Notes: generated by a model from the sequence alone, not told the origin. A DNA stretch of 64,000 nucleotides from Pseudomonas aegrilactucae (GCF_019168305.1 NZ_JAHTBI010000036.1:51518-115517), one strand, 5' to 3'; positions 37,133 through 45,606 are shown, counted from the stretch's first letter. Program-made: numbers and translations.

Positions 37133-38875
37133 ATGTTCGACAACAACAAGAACCGGCGACATGGCATGACCCTGGCCGCCTTGCTGGTGCTTGGCAGTTT
37201 TACTGCCAGCGCCTGGGCCGATGCGTACGAGGATGCGGCGAAGAAGTGGATCGGCAGCGAGTTCAAGCCCTCCACCCTGACGCCCGAGCAACAGCTTGCG
37301 GAGCTCAAGTGGTTCATCAAGGCGTCCGAGCCGTTTCGCGGCATGAAGATCAACGTGGTGTCGGAAACCATCGCTACCCACGAATACGAGTCCAAGGTGC
37401 TGGCCAAGGCCTTCAGTGAGATCACCGGTATCAAGCTGACCCACGACCTGCTGCAGGAAGGCGATGTGGTGGAGAAGCTGCAGACCCAGATGCAGTCGGA
37501 CAAGAACATCTATGACGGCTGGGTGAATGACTCTGACCTGATCGGCACGCACTTTCGCTATGGCAAGACCGAGTCGATCACCGACCTGATGGCCAACGAA
37601 GGCAAGGACTTCACGTCGCCTACGCTGGATCTGAAGGACTTCATCGGTATCTCCTTCACCACTGCCCCTGACGGCAAGATCTACCAGCTGCCCGACCAGC
37701 AGTTCGCCAACCTCTACTGGTTTCGCGCCGACTGGTTCGAACGCCCGGAGCTGAAGGCCAGATTCAAGGAGAAGTACGGCTATGAGCTGGGCGTGCCGGT
37801 GAACTGGTCGGCCTACGAAGACATCGCCAGGTTCTTCAGTGAGGACGTCAAGGAGATCGACGGCAAGCGCATCTACGGGCACATGGACTATGGCAAGAAA
37901 GACCCGTCGCTGGGCTGGCGCTTCACCGATGCGTGGTTCTCCATGGCGGGCGGCGGCGACAAGGGCCTGCCCAACGGCTTGCCGGTGGACGAGTGGGGCA
38001 TACGCGTGGAGGACTGCCACCCGGTGGGGTCGAGCGTGACCCGTGGCGGTGACACCAATGGCCCGGCGGCCGTGTATGCGACGCAGAAGTATGTGGACTG
38101 GATGCGCGCCTACGCGCCGCCCGAGGCGCAGGGCATGACCTTCTCCGAGTCGGGCCCGGTGCCGGCGCAGGGCAACATCGCCCAGCAGATCTTCTGGTAC
38201 ACCGCATTCACCGCCGACATGACCAAGCCGGGCCTGCCGGTGATGAACGCCGATGGCACGCCGAAATGGCGCATGGCGCCGTCGCCCAAGGGGCCGTACT
38301 GGGAGGAGGGTATGAAGCTTGGGTATCAGGACACCGGCTCCTGGACCTTCCTCAAGTCGACGCCCGAGAAACAGCGGTTGGCGGCGTGGTTGTACGCGCA
38401 GTTCGTCACGTCCAAGACGGTATCGTTGAAGAAGACCATCGTGGGCCTGACGCCGATTCGCGAGTCGGACATCAATTCGCAGGCCATGACCGACCTGGCG
38501 CCCAAGCTGGGTGGGCTGGTGGAGTTCTACCGCAGCCCGGCGCGGGTGCAGTGGACACCGACCGGTACCAACGTGCCGGACTATCCGCGGTTGGCGCAGT
38601 TGTGGTGGAGCCATATTGCCGAGGCGGCCAGTGGCGAGAAGACCCCGCAACAGGCGCTGGACGGGTTGGCCAAGGACCAGGATGCGATCCTGGCGCGCCT
38701 GGAGCGTTCCAAGGCGCAGCCCAATTGCGGGCCGAAGCTCAATGCCGAGCGTGATGCGCAGTACTGGTTCGACCAGCCGGGGGCGCCCAAGCCCAAGCTG
38801 GCCAACGAGAAGCCGCAGGGTGAGACGGTGAGCTACAGCGAGCTGCTCAAATCCTGGGAGGCTGCGCGCAAGTAA
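37133..38875 (+). CDS. ABC transporter substrate-binding protein, glycerol-type
   Basis: The 580-residue periplasmic protein has a signal peptide (about 1-29, cut after SAWA), then a family 1 solute-binding fold. It is unusually long for the class but matches GlpV-type proteins of about 580 residues. The ATG at 37133 has GGGAG seven bases upstream. It captures the substrate (probably glycerol or a related polyol) and delivers it to the permeases encoded just before. The last gene of the operon, it is followed by a REP-like hairpin. Confidence 0.9.
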   Translation: MFDNNKNRRHGMTLAALLVLGSFTASAWADAYEDAAKKWIGSEFKPSTLTPEQQLAELKWFIKASEPFRGMKINVVSETIATHEYESKVLAKAFSEITGIKLTHDLLQEGDVVEKLQTQMQSDKNIYDGWVNDSDLIGTHFRYGKTESITDLMANEGKDFTSPTLDLKDFIGISFTTAPDGKIYQLPDQQFANLYWFRADWFERPELKARFKEKYGYELGVPVNWSAYEDIARFFSEDVKEIDGKRIYGHMDYGKKDPSLGWRFTDAWFSMAGGGDKGLPNGLPVDEWGIRVEDCHPVGSSVTRGGDTNGPAAVYATQKYVDWMRAYAPPEAQGMTFSESGPVPAQGNIAQQIFWYTAFTADMTKPGLPVMNADGTPKWRMAPSPKGPYWEEGMKLGYQDTGSWTFLKSTPEKQRLAAWLYAQFVTSKTVSLKKTIVGLTPIRESDINSQAMTDLAPKLGGLVEFYRSPARVQWTPTGTNVPDYPRLAQLWWSHIAEAASGEKTPQQALDGLAKDQDAILARLERSKAQPNCGPKLNAERDAQYWFDQPGAPKPKLANEKPQGETVSYSELLKSWEAARK

Positions 38876-38883
38876 GGGACGAG

Positions 38884-38911
38884 CCCATCGCGGGCTTGCC
38901 CCGCGATGGGG
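38884..38911. repeat. REP-like hairpin after the importer operon
   Basis: An inverted repeat (CCCATCGCGGG and CCCGCGATGGG around a short loop) follows the binding-protein stop by eight bases. This GC-rich palindrome is typical of Pseudomonas intergenic repeats and may also protect or end the mRNA. Confidence 0.7.
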
Positions 38912-38926
38912 CCATCAAGTTCGAGT

Positions 38927-38957
38927 CAAAAAAAACGGCACCCCAAGGTGCCGTTTC
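38927..38957 (-). terminator. Intrinsic terminator of folD
   Basis: On the leftward strand, the stem ACGGCACC/GGTGCCGT with a four-base loop is followed by a run of eight T. It sits 20 bases after the folD stop. Confidence 0.9.
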
Positions 38958-38976
38958 TCATGCCGCTACCAGAACC

Positions 38977-39831
38977 TTACTTGTGCAGCTCTTCAGCCGC
39001 ATACAAGGTGTTCTCCAGCAGGCATGCGCGGGTCATCGGCCCGACACCACCTGGCACTGGAGTAATCCAGCCGGCGCGGGGCAGGGCGGTCTCGTAGACC
39101 ACGTCGCCCACCAGCTTGCCGTCGTCCTGGCGGTTGATGCCGACGTCGATCACGATCGCGCCTTCCTTGATCCACTCGCCCTTGACCAGCCCCGGCTTGC
39201 CGGCAGCAACCACCACCAGGTCGGCACGGCCGACGTGGCCGGCCAGGTCCTTGGTGAAGCGGTGGGTGACGGTCACGGTGCAGCCGGCCAGCAGCAGTTC
39301 CATCGCCATCGGGCGGCCCACGATGTTGGAGGCGCCGACCACGACCGCGTTCATGCCGTACAGGTCCTGACCGGTGCTTTGCAGCAAGGTCATGATGCCT
39401 TTAGGGGTGCACGGGCGCAGCAGCGGGATACGTTGCGCCAGGCGACCGACATTATAAGGGTGGAAACCGTCCACATCCTTGTCCGGGCGAATGCGCTCCA
39501 GCAGCAGCGAGGCATCCAGGTGTGCCGGCAGTGGCAGTTGCAGCAGGATGCCGTCGATGTTCGCGTCATCATTGAGGCGATCGATCAGCTCGGTCAGGGC
39601 CTGCTGGGTGGTGTCGCTGGGCAGGTCGTAGGCCTGGGAGATGAAGCCGACCTCTTCACAGTCTTTACGTTTGTGCGAAACATAGACTTGAGAGGCAGGG
39701 TCGCTGCCCACCAGGATCACTGCCAGGCCGGGGGTGCGCAGGCCTTGCTCGCGACGCTGCGCGACACGTTGGGCGATCTGCTGGCGCAGGCTGGCGGCGA
39801 TCGCCTTGCCGTCGATAAGTTGTGCAGTCAT
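38977..39831 (-). CDS. folD: Bifunctional methylenetetrahydrofolate dehydrogenase/cyclohydrolase
   Basis: FolD oxidises 5,10-methylene-THF with NADP and then hydrolyses the product to 10-formyl-THF, feeding purine synthesis and formyl-methionine. The 284-residue protein shows Tyr50 and Lys54 ([16 protein letters not shown]), the signature [10 protein letters not shown], the dinucleotide site [14 protein letters not shown], and the C-terminal [10 protein letters not shown] loop. It faces the ABC operon and is divergent from the tRNA cluster. Confidence 0.98.
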   Translation of the reverse strand: MTAQLIDGKAIAASLRQQIAQRVAQRREQGLRTPGLAVILVGSDPASQVYVSHKRKDCEEVGFISQAYDLPSDTTQQALTELIDRLNDDANIDGILLQLPLPAHLDASLLLERIRPDKDVDGFHPYNVGRLAQRIPLLRPCTPKGIMTLLQSTGQDLYGMNAVVVGASNIVGRPMAMELLLAGCTVTVTHRFTKDLAGHVGRADLVVVAAGKPGLVKGEWIKEGAIVIDVGINRQDDGKLVGDVVYETALPRAGWITPVPGGVGPMTRACLLENTLYAAEELHK

Positions 39832-39962
39832 GACGCGTGATTAACCATCGAGAGGGAATAAAAAGAGCGCGCATTCTCGCATGACCGGGGGCCAGGGCAA
39901 AGGCGCTTGGTCTGGCAATTCCCCTAACCCCTTAAATAAAATGAATTTTTTTCAAAAAGGTG

Positions 39963-39989
39963 TTGACGACTTTGCCGCTCGTCTATAAC
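39963..39989 (+). promoter_or_regulatory. Putative promoter of the tRNA-Arg/tRNA-His genes
   Basis: TTGACG (39963-39968) and TATAAC (39984-39989) lie 15 bases apart, shorter than the ideal 17. They are about 130 bases upstream of tRNA-Arg in an AT-rich stretch. Confidence 0.45.
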
Positions 39990-40116
39990 ATTCATCGCAC
40001 TTGTCGGGCAGAGCCTAGCACTGGTTAGCAAGGTCAGGCAGAATGAGTGGTTTTGATAGCTTGTTCGGTTGGACTGAAAGTTAATTTGTAATCTTCACGG
40101 AAAGCAGATTAAATAT

Positions 40117-40193
40117 GCGCCCGTAGCTCAGCTGGATAGAGCATCCGCCTTCTAAGCGGATGGTCGCAGGTTCGAGTCCTGCCGGGTGCGCCA
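40117..40193 (+). tRNA. tRNA-Arg(TCT)
   Basis: The 77-base cloverleaf has acceptor arm GCGCCCG paired with CGGGTGC, anticodon stem CCGC/GCGG with loop CTTCTAA (anticodon TCT), T-arm GGTTCGAGTCC and an encoded CCA end. Confidence 0.97.
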
Positions 40194-40234
40194 TTACAGG
40201 CAGCTGGCACAAGTAAAAGCAGTAAAGCAATATG

Positions 40235-40310
40235 GTGGGCGTAGCTCAGTTGGTAGAGCACAGGATTGTGACTCCTGTTGTCGTGGGTTCGATCCCCATC
40301 GTCCACCCCA
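40235..40310 (+). tRNA. tRNA-His(GTG)
   Basis: The acceptor GTGGGCG pairs with CGTCCAC, the loop ATTGTGA carries anticodon GTG, and CCA is encoded. A G at 40234 supplies the extra -1 nucleotide that histidine tRNAs need, opposite a C discriminator base. Confidence 0.97.
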
Positions 40311-40319
40311 TATTCTAAA

Positions 40320-40345
40320 AGGCGCCCGATGAAAATCCGGCGCCT
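40320..40345 (+). terminator. Hairpin after tRNA-His, likely terminator
   Basis: The stem AGGCGCC/GGCGCCT, extended by GAT/ATC around a GAAA tetraloop, is followed by a T-rich stretch. It lies between tRNA-His and tRNA-Leu. Confidence 0.6.
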
Positions 40346-40363
40346 TTGCTTTAAAAGCTTCAA

Positions 40364-40448
40364 GCGGACGTGGTGAAATTGGTAGACACACTGGATTTAG
40401 GTTCCAGCGGCGCAAGCTGTAAGAGTTCGAGTCTCTTCGTCCGCACCA
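40364..40448 (+). tRNA. tRNA-Leu(TAG)
   Basis: The 85-base gene has acceptor GCGGACG/CGTCCGC, the long variable arm of a class II tRNA, anticodon loop TTTAGGT (anticodon TAG) and an encoded CCA. A P4-type integrase gene begins 163 bases downstream, so its 3' half is the likely prophage attachment site (attL). Confidence 0.97.
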
Positions 40449-40494
40449 TAGATGCTTTCACCGCCCTTCGTTGAAGTGCGTTAAAGCCCGGAAT

Positions 40495-40517
40495 AAGCCG
40501 CCTTGAGCGGCTTTTTT
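40495..40517 (+). terminator. Intrinsic terminator between tRNA-Leu and integrase
   Basis: The stem AAGCCGC/GCGGCTT with a five-base loop is followed by TTTT, all nested inside a wider AAAGCCC/GGGCTTT pairing. It should stop tRNA-Leu transcription before the integrase. Confidence 0.8.
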
Positions 40518-40611
40518 CGTTTCTGGGCTTTCACCTCGATTCGCCCCCTTCCTGAATTTTCTAGTACATTCCTCAGTACACATCGAGTTCGACCTATCCG
40601 GGATGTACTAA

Positions 40612-41847
40612 ATGCCTCTATCTGACACGGCCGTCAGGCAGTCCAAGCCCAAGGACAAGCCCTTTACGCTCAACGACAGCGATGGCCTGGCGCTCTACGT
40701 TTCCCCCAATGGCACCAAGGCCTGGCACTTCCGTTTCTCCTGGCACGGCAAGCAGCCCCGCATTTCACTGGGCACCTATCCCGAGCTGACATTGCGTGAG
40801 GCGCGTGAGCTGCGCGACAAGGCTCGCTCACTTGTCGCCAAGGGTATCGACCCGCGTGCTGATCGCCGGCAGTCGCAGTACGAAGCGGGCGCCCGGGTAG
40901 AGAACACCTTCGAGGCTGTGGCCAACCGTTGGCACAGCTTCAAGGCGCAGCGCCTGACGGACGCGAAGAAGGGAAGTGCGGCCCAGTCCCGCCGTTATCT
41001 GGACAAAGACCTCATCCCGGCTTTGGGCAAGTACCCGATTGCTGACATCAAGCGTGCCGATGTACTGAAAACGGTGCGATCGATTGAAGGGCGTGGCGCG
41101 CTGCACGTGGCCGAGAAATGCAGGGGCTGGTTGAACGAGATTTTTCGCTACGCCATTGCGGAGGGTGTTAACGAGATCAACCCCGCTGCTGACATCGACA
41201 TCGTCGCTGCAGTGCAGCCGCCTGTTCAGCACAACCCTTACCTGAAACGTGAGGAAGTAGGTGAGTTCCTCCAGAAGGTGCATGCCTCGAAGATGTCTGT
41301 CCTGACGAGCAGCGCGATAAGGCTGATGGTGCTGACAGGGGTGCGTACGATCGAGATCCGGAACGCTTCACCTGGTCAGTTCGATATGGATGAGGCCATT
41401 TGGCGCATACCGCCGGAAGGGGTCAAGCAACTGCGAAGCCGTGTGCGTACGGAGAGTGGGGAGATTCCTCATTATCTGGTCCCGCTTTCCCGTCAGGCCG
41501 TCGACCTGGTGCGCCAGGTGCTACAGATCACCGGCCGTTGCAAGCTGCTGTTCACTGGTCGAAACAATCCAGGCCAGGTGATGAGCGAAAACACCATCAA
41601 CGTGGCCATCAAGCGGCTGGGTTATCAGGGCAAGCTGACCGGTCACGGGATTCGCGGCACGATTTCGACGGCGCTCAATGAGATGGGTTACAAGGGGGAG
41701 TGGATCGAGGCGCAGCTCTCACATGCCGACCCCAACAAGGTGAGGGGGTCGTACAACCATGCGGAGTATGTCGAGCAGCGCCGCGAGATGATGCAGGATT
41801 GGGCTGACTACATCGATACGCTGGAGCCAGTGCAGGCAGAGGCATGA
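40612..41847 (+). CDS. P4-type tyrosine recombinase (prophage integrase)
   Basis: The 411-residue integrase has the N-terminal arm-binding domain of the P4/CP4 type (TLNDSDGLALYVSPNGTKAW and ISLGTYPELTLREAREL), a core-binding domain, and a catalytic domain with Arg245 (TGVRTIEIR), His345-Arg348 (GHGIRG), His371 (LSHADP) and the nucleophile Tyr381 (GSYNHAEY). All catalytic residues are present. It inserts phage DNA at, and excises it from, the adjacent tRNA-Leu. Its 3' end overlaps the converging AlpA-like gene by 40 bases. Confidence 0.95.
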   Translation: MPLSDTAVRQSKPKDKPFTLNDSDGLALYVSPNGTKAWHFRFSWHGKQPRISLGTYPELTLREARELRDKARSLVAKGIDPRADRRQSQYEAGARVENTFEAVANRWHSFKAQRLTDAKKGSAAQSRRYLDKDLIPALGKYPIADIKRADVLKTVRSIEGRGALHVAEKCRGWLNEIFRYAIAEGVNEINPAADIDIVAAVQPPVQHNPYLKREEVGEFLQKVHASKMSVLTSSAIRLMVLTGVRTIEIRNASPGQFDMDEAIWRIPPEGVKQLRSRVRTESGEIPHYLVPLSRQAVDLVRQVLQITGRCKLLFTGRNNPGQVMSENTINVAIKRLGYQGKLTGHGIRGTISTALNEMGYKGEWIEAQLSHADPNKVRGSYNHAEYVEQRREMMQDWADYIDTLEPVQAEA

Positions 41848-42038
41848 AGTCGGGAGTGCTGAATTCTATTCAGGGCCCATTCTTGCACCTCGGAGCGTAC
41901 CCAGGCGACGCTCCTGCCGCCCAGCGCAACCTGTCTCGGGAACGCGCCTTCATTCACCATCTTGTAAATGGTCGTGGTGCCCATGCCGGTGATCTGGCGT
42001 ACTTCAGGCAGGCGGATGAATTCGATGGTATTGGTCAT
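41808..42038 (-). CDS. AlpA-like regulator / excisionase
   Basis: The 76-residue protein (MTNTIEFIRLPEVRQITGMG) is a MerR-type winged helix of the AlpA family: TTIYKMVNEGAFPRQVALGG and then RSVAWVRSEVQEW. AlpA proteins act as excisionases or as activators of the neighbouring P4-type integrase. The ATG at 42038 has CAGGAGA eight bases upstream. It is the last gene of the leftward operon and overlaps the integrase 3' end tail to tail, which could let antisense transcription damp integrase expression during lysis. Confidence 0.88.
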   Translation of the reverse strand: MTNTIEFIRLPEVRQITGMGTTTIYKMVNEGAFPRQVALGGRSVAWVRSEVQEWALNRIQHSRLHASACTGSSVSM

Positions 42039-42211
42039 TCTTGAGTCTCCTGCAGGTGCAGCTCGGCATTGATTGCTTGGCGCTGTTTGCTGCACTTTCG
42101 ATGATTACCATGGGCTCGCGACATGCCGCATACGTCGCAGATAATGTTGAGGTCGAGCTTGCGCATTCGACGTTTGGGCTTCTGGCAGTGAATGCGGGAT
42201 GAGCGGATCAT
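42035..42211 (-). CDS. Small zinc-finger-like phage protein
   Basis: The 58-residue basic protein (MIRSSRIHCQKPKRRMRKLD) has the potential metal site CDVCGMSRAHGNHRKC. It overlaps its neighbours by four bases on both sides (ATGA), so it is translated as part of the leftward operon. The function is unknown; small zinc-binding phage proteins often bind nucleic acids. Confidence 0.7.
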   Translation of the reverse strand: MIRSSRIHCQKPKRRMRKLDLNIICDVCGMSRAHGNHRKCSKQRQAINAELHLQETQE

Positions 42212-42618
42212 TCGGTCACCTGCTCTGACACATTCAAGCCCTCGCAAAGGTGGCACGCGACAGTCGGTGAGTCGGGCAGGTCAGTGCTCTCTAGGCCAGT
42301 GCCATCGCAGACGCTGCATAGATCGGGCTGTCCGAGAAACTTCACGGATGACTCCCATGGCTCGCCCTGCCATGTGTTGGTTCGGGGTGAGCTCGGATAG
42401 GCATATGTTTGTTTGCCCGTCATGCAGTTTTTGACGCGCAGTTGGTGGCCATCGCGGCTGTAACTGAGTACGCGTGCGTTGAACGCTCCACGGGAGTGAT
42501 GGATCTTTACCAGGCAACCTTTGGGATAGACTTCCTGGGTGAACTTGAGCTGGGCGTCTGTTGCCAGCTTTGCGGCAAGATCCAGCTCCAGCATTTTCGT
42601 TCTCTGGTGAGTGTTCAT
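42208..42618 (-). CDS. Phage hypothetical protein with C-terminal zinc-finger-like motif
   Basis: The 136-residue product has a beta-rich first part (GCLVKIHHSRGAFNARVLSY) and two CxxC pairs near the end (CSVCDGTGLE and CHLCEG), like a DnaJ-type zinc ribbon. The ATG at 42618 has GGAG eight bases upstream and overlaps the methyltransferase stop by four bases. No named function is recognised. Confidence 0.72.
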   Translation of the reverse strand: MNTHQRTKMLELDLAAKLATDAQLKFTQEVYPKGCLVKIHHSRGAFNARVLSYSRDGHQLRVKNCMTGKQTYAYPSSPRTNTWQGEPWESSVKFLGQPDLCSVCDGTGLESTDLPDSPTVACHLCEGLNVSEQVTE

Positions 42619-44291
42619 ACTGTCGACTCCAATTGAGAGACGCTGAGCCCCACTGCAACCGGCCGCACCCAGATCGGCATACTGCTGAGCATGAAGGTTT
42701 CGCCTTGGGCGGCGAGGAGCAGGGTGGTGCCCATCACGTGTGCTATCGCCTCGGCCGCGTCTGGTGGTACCGCGTTACCGATCCGCTCTCGCCATGCCTG
42801 GTCACTGAGGCCGTCCAGCTCGAACTGCTCCTCTGGCTCAACCAGGCTTTGAATCGCTGCCAGCTCAAGCGTGGTGAACGGTCGGTGCCAGGTGCCATCT
42901 AGGCTGGTGATGATGCAGGTCAGACGATCATTGGCGGCCGGCACCCGTGGGTCAGCGACGCTCCAGCGGCCGTTGTCTTGCCGTGCACTCGCCGACACAG
43001 CACCGGCCTGGCCGTTCCAGTCGACTACCCCGTAATGCCCGCCATGCAGGTAGGCGTCACCTTTGACCCGGCGCATTCCTGGTCGCGGGTCCTGCACTGC
43101 AAATGCGCCTTGCCCCGTGGTGCTACCGGCAATCACTGTGCCTGCGGCGTTGTCATAGGGCGTCACCAGGTACTTGCCGAATCCACTGCCTGCGCGCCTA
43201 GGGTCCGCCACGCTGAACGTGCCTTGCCCGGGCGACTTCACACCGATCACCGCTCCGCTTGTATCGCCCCAGCGGCGCACGCCGTATTGCTGGTACTGCA
43301 GGGCGCCAGCCTTCGAGCGCGGGTCTGCGATCGAGAACGCGCCGTTGGTGGGGCTGGACCGGCCGGCGACTGTGCCGATCGATCGATCCCACTGGTTCAC
43401 GCCCAGGTAGCCTGAGTAGGCTTGCGGCACGATGATGAGGTCGCGCAGGTAGCCGTCCTCGATCTCCAGGTCATTGAGGCTGCGCCAGTCCTTGCCCGCT
43501 TCGACCAAGGCAAGGCGTACCCAGGTCTTCCACTGCAGCGCCGGGACTCGATGCATCGGCCCAGCGGCTTCGACATCGCCGGCCAGCGGCATGCGGCCGA
43601 GGATGTCGCCCACGGCGCGCAGGCTCTTGTGCTCAGGCTCATACAGGAAGGGCGGCACCTTCTCGATGTGGCGGGCGACCAGCAGGAAGCGCTTGCGGCT
43701 CTGTGCCAGCCCGCCGATCACGCCGCAATCGTGGGTGGTCTCGGCCACGGCATAGCCAAAGCTGGAGAGCAGGCTGTTGATCTGGTCGAGCAGGTGCCGG
43801 CCGCGTGATGCCAGGCGGGGCACGTTCTCGAACACCAGCAGCGGCACCGGGTCGTCGGCCCATGCCTCGCCGAAGAGCCAGATGCAGCGCAGCGTCAGCT
43901 CGTTCAGTGCCTGGTACTTGGGCGTCAGGCTCATTCTCTCCGACAGCAGGCCACTGGCCCCCTTGCACGGCGAACTTATGAACACCGCGTCTGGTCGCTG
44001 GCCACCTGCAGCGCGGCGGATGTCCTCGGGCGTGGCCTCTCGCCAGCTAAGTGGCGGCTCTTCCCCATGAAAGCGGGTGTATTGGTCGCGGGTGAAGAGG
44101 TCCAGCAGGGTGCCCTTCACACCGCTCAGTCGTTCGAAGTCCGCCAGCCCGGCCGGGTCAACGTCGACGCCGCCAATGCACTGCCACTCTGCCTGCAGAT
44201 TGCCCACGATTGGCTTTGACTTGTTGAAGCCCTTGGCGCCGCCGCCCAGGCCACAGCACAGATGGAAATGCTTCAGTACGTGCTTACGCAT
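42615..44291 (-). CDS. Phage C5-cytosine DNA methyltransferase with internal repeats
   Basis: The 558-residue enzyme has the C5-methyltransferase motifs: SAM-binding FHLCCGLGGGAKGF (motif I), the catalytic cysteine in SSPCKGASG (Cys109, motif IV), FENVPRL (motif VI), QSRKRFLLVAR (motif VIII) and GNAVPP near the end. Between motifs VIII and IX lie four copies of a unit of about 31 residues ending in VADPR-like sequence (about 295-449), in the place of the target-recognition domain. It likely protects phage DNA from host restriction. The ATG at 44291 follows GGAGGTG. No cognate endonuclease is adjacent. Confidence 0.92.
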   Translation of the reverse strand: MRKHVLKHFHLCCGLGGGAKGFNKSKPIVGNLQAEWQCIGGVDVDPAGLADFERLSGVKGTLLDLFTRDQYTRFHGEEPPLSWREATPEDIRRAAGGQRPDAVFISSPCKGASGLLSERMSLTPKYQALNELTLRCIWLFGEAWADDPVPLLVFENVPRLASRGRHLLDQINSLLSSFGYAVAETTHDCGVIGGLAQSRKRFLLVARHIEKVPPFLYEPEHKSLRAVGDILGRMPLAGDVEAAGPMHRVPALQWKTWVRLALVEAGKDWRSLNDLEIEDGYLRDLIIVPQAYSGYLGVNQWDRSIGTVAGRSSPTNGAFSIADPRSKAGALQYQQYGVRRWGDTSGAVIGVKSPGQGTFSVADPRRAGSGFGKYLVTPYDNAAGTVIAGSTTGQGAFAVQDPRPGMRRVKGDAYLHGGHYGVVDWNGQAGAVSASARQDNGRWSVADPRVPAANDRLTCIITSLDGTWHRPFTTLELAAIQSLVEPEEQFELDGLSDQAWRERIGNAVPPDAAEAIAHVMGTTLLLAAQGETFMLSSMPIWVRPVAVGLSVSQLESTV

Positions 44292-44655
44292 GGGCACCTC
44301 CAGGCTGCTTATACCCCTTGGCAGGCTGCGCGTGCGGGCGACCTGAAGCGATCAGCGTTGTGTCAGCAGGCGCTGCCCAGCGCAGCCTTTCGTGGGGTAG
44401 ATGCGATGTTTCGGGGCGGCTGAAAGGGTCAATAATGCCTGCTGCTGCGCAGCAGAGGCTCTTTGTTTCGTGTGCGGTGACGCTGGCTTGATCACGGAGC
44501 AAAGCGGGTTCAGCGCCGTGCGCAGTCAGGACTATCGAGGTGCCGCTTTCCACCGGTGTCACGATCTGCGTCGGTCCCTGGTCGGCGGTGTGAGGGTGTC
44601 CTGCGCAGGGCGCACCTACGAAAAGCAGGCCGGTGTAGTGGTGGGCTCGGATCAT
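44284..44655 (-). CDS. Phage hypothetical protein
   Basis: The 123-residue frame (MIRAHHYTGLLFVGAPCAGH) starts at an ATGA overlap with the gene before it and ends eight bases inside the methyltransferase gene, as expected for a tightly packed phage operon. The composition is unremarkable and no domain is recognised, so whether it is expressed is uncertain. Confidence 0.5.
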   Translation of the reverse strand: MIRAHHYTGLLFVGAPCAGHPHTADQGPTQIVTPVESGTSIVLTAHGAEPALLRDQASVTAHETKSLCCAAAGIIDPFSRPETSHLPHERLRWAAPADTTLIASGRPHAQPAKGYKQPGGAHA

Positions 44656-45059
44656 GCGGCTTGCTCCTGGTCCAGAGGCTGAATCAGCGCGGCCATGGAC
44701 AGAGCCTGCTCGCGAAGTGTGCGGGCATCCCGCTCGAGCTTTTTGCCGGTCTTGAATGCACTGAACGTTTCGGCAGCAATGCGCAGGTTCTCCGCGATCT
44801 GCAGCAGTACCTGGTGGTGCTCGCTTTTCAGTGCGTTGCTCAGCTTCAGCTTTTTGCAATGCAGGTCCAGAAGTTGCTTCTCGGCACGAAGCGAGCACAG
44901 GGACGCCTCGAGGTCCTGAATCGTTGTCTGCTGGCCGGCGTAGGTTTGTGCTTTGCCGTAAAGGGTCCCCTGTCGTAAGCCGATCTTGTAGGCATAGGCA
45001 AACAGTCCTGCGACGGACACACAGATGATGATCAGGGCAATGATCTGTTCGTGAGTCAT
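44652..45059 (-). CDS. Phage membrane protein with coiled coil
   Basis: The 135-residue protein has one N-terminal membrane segment (IIALIIICVSVAGLFAYAY, about 5-23) followed by a charged helical region rich in leucine heptads (LEASLCSLRAEKQLLDLHCK). The topology suggests an inner-membrane anchor with a cytoplasmic coiled coil. A role in superinfection exclusion or lysis control is possible but cannot be shown. Confidence 0.7.
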   Translation of the reverse strand: MTHEQIIALIIICVSVAGLFAYAYKIGLRQGTLYGKAQTYAGQQTTIQDLEASLCSLRAEKQLLDLHCKKLKLSNALKSEHHQVLLQIAENLRIAAETFSAFKTGKKLERDARTLREQALSMAALIQPLDQEQAA

Positions 45060-45110
45060 GGGTATTGCTCCTAGTGGTGTGCGGGCCGGTGGTGGCGGCC
45101 CTTGCTTGGG

Positions 45111-45434
45111 TTACTGCTGTTGCTCTTGCTCTGCTAGCTGGCGTGCCTGTTCTTCGTCGGCCTTGTGGGCTCGAATGTCGATCAGGGCGGCCACGTGGCG
45201 AATGTGGGCGAACTTTTGCGCTTTACGGCTGGTGTCCAGCGTGGTGACGGGTAACTGAATGCGCCCGCTGTTCAACTGCTCCGTGAAGGACTGCTCATTG
45301 AGGTTGCGGAAGTACTGCACGCGCACCTTGTCCAGTGGGATCAGTACGTCGCCGAAGGTGCGGTAGAGCAGTTCCACCGTTATGGGCTCCGGTGCGGGCA
45401 GCAAATGCAGGTTGGCTTGAATGCTATTGCTCAT
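45111..45434 (-). CDS. PrtN-like pyocin/phage gene activator
   Basis: The 107-residue protein (MSNSIQANLHLLPAPEPITV) matches the pyocin activator PrtN family in its core: VLIPLDKVRVQYFRNLNEQS, then SGRIQLPVTTLDTSRKAQKF. PrtN turns on pyocin genes by binding repeated P boxes. Here it is encoded in the leftward early operon, under the CI-like repressor, so it may link repressor loss (SOS) to late gene expression. Confidence 0.82.
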   Translation of the reverse strand: MSNSIQANLHLLPAPEPITVELLYRTFGDVLIPLDKVRVQYFRNLNEQSFTEQLNSGRIQLPVTTLDTSRKAQKFAHIRHVAALIDIRAHKADEEQARQLAEQEQQQ

Positions 45435-45606
45435 CAGGCTTAGTGCTCTTCTTGAACTTGTGGCGTGACGGGTGGTTCCAGGTGATCTCGCAGTGTTTAC
45501 GCACCAGGTCCTGCAGGTGTGCGGGCACTTCAAGGAGCGCAGCGTTGCGCTCCTCTCGGGTCCGCAATTCGAGGATCTGACGGGCGTATTGTCTAGGCCG
45601 CATCAT
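45424..45606 (-). CDS. Phage hypothetical protein
   Basis: The 60-residue basic helical protein (MMRPRQYARQILELRTREER) overlaps both neighbours by about 11-14 bases, in the style of this operon. Residues such as VPAHLQDLVRKHCEITWNHP suggest a small DNA- or protein-binding helix bundle, but no family is recognised. Confidence 0.65.
   Translation of the reverse strand: MMRPRQYARQILELRTREERNAALLEVPAHLQDLVRKHCEITWNHPSRHKFKKSTKPDEQ

Noticed and set aside
42615..44291. Restriction-modification system
   Set aside because: Only the methyltransferase is present; no neighbouring gene looks like an endonuclease, so an orphan phage enzyme is the better reading.
44655..44898. N-terminal extension of the 123-residue phage gene
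   Set aside because: It lies fully within the coiled-coil membrane protein gene in another frame; the ATGA junction at 44652-44655 is the natural start.
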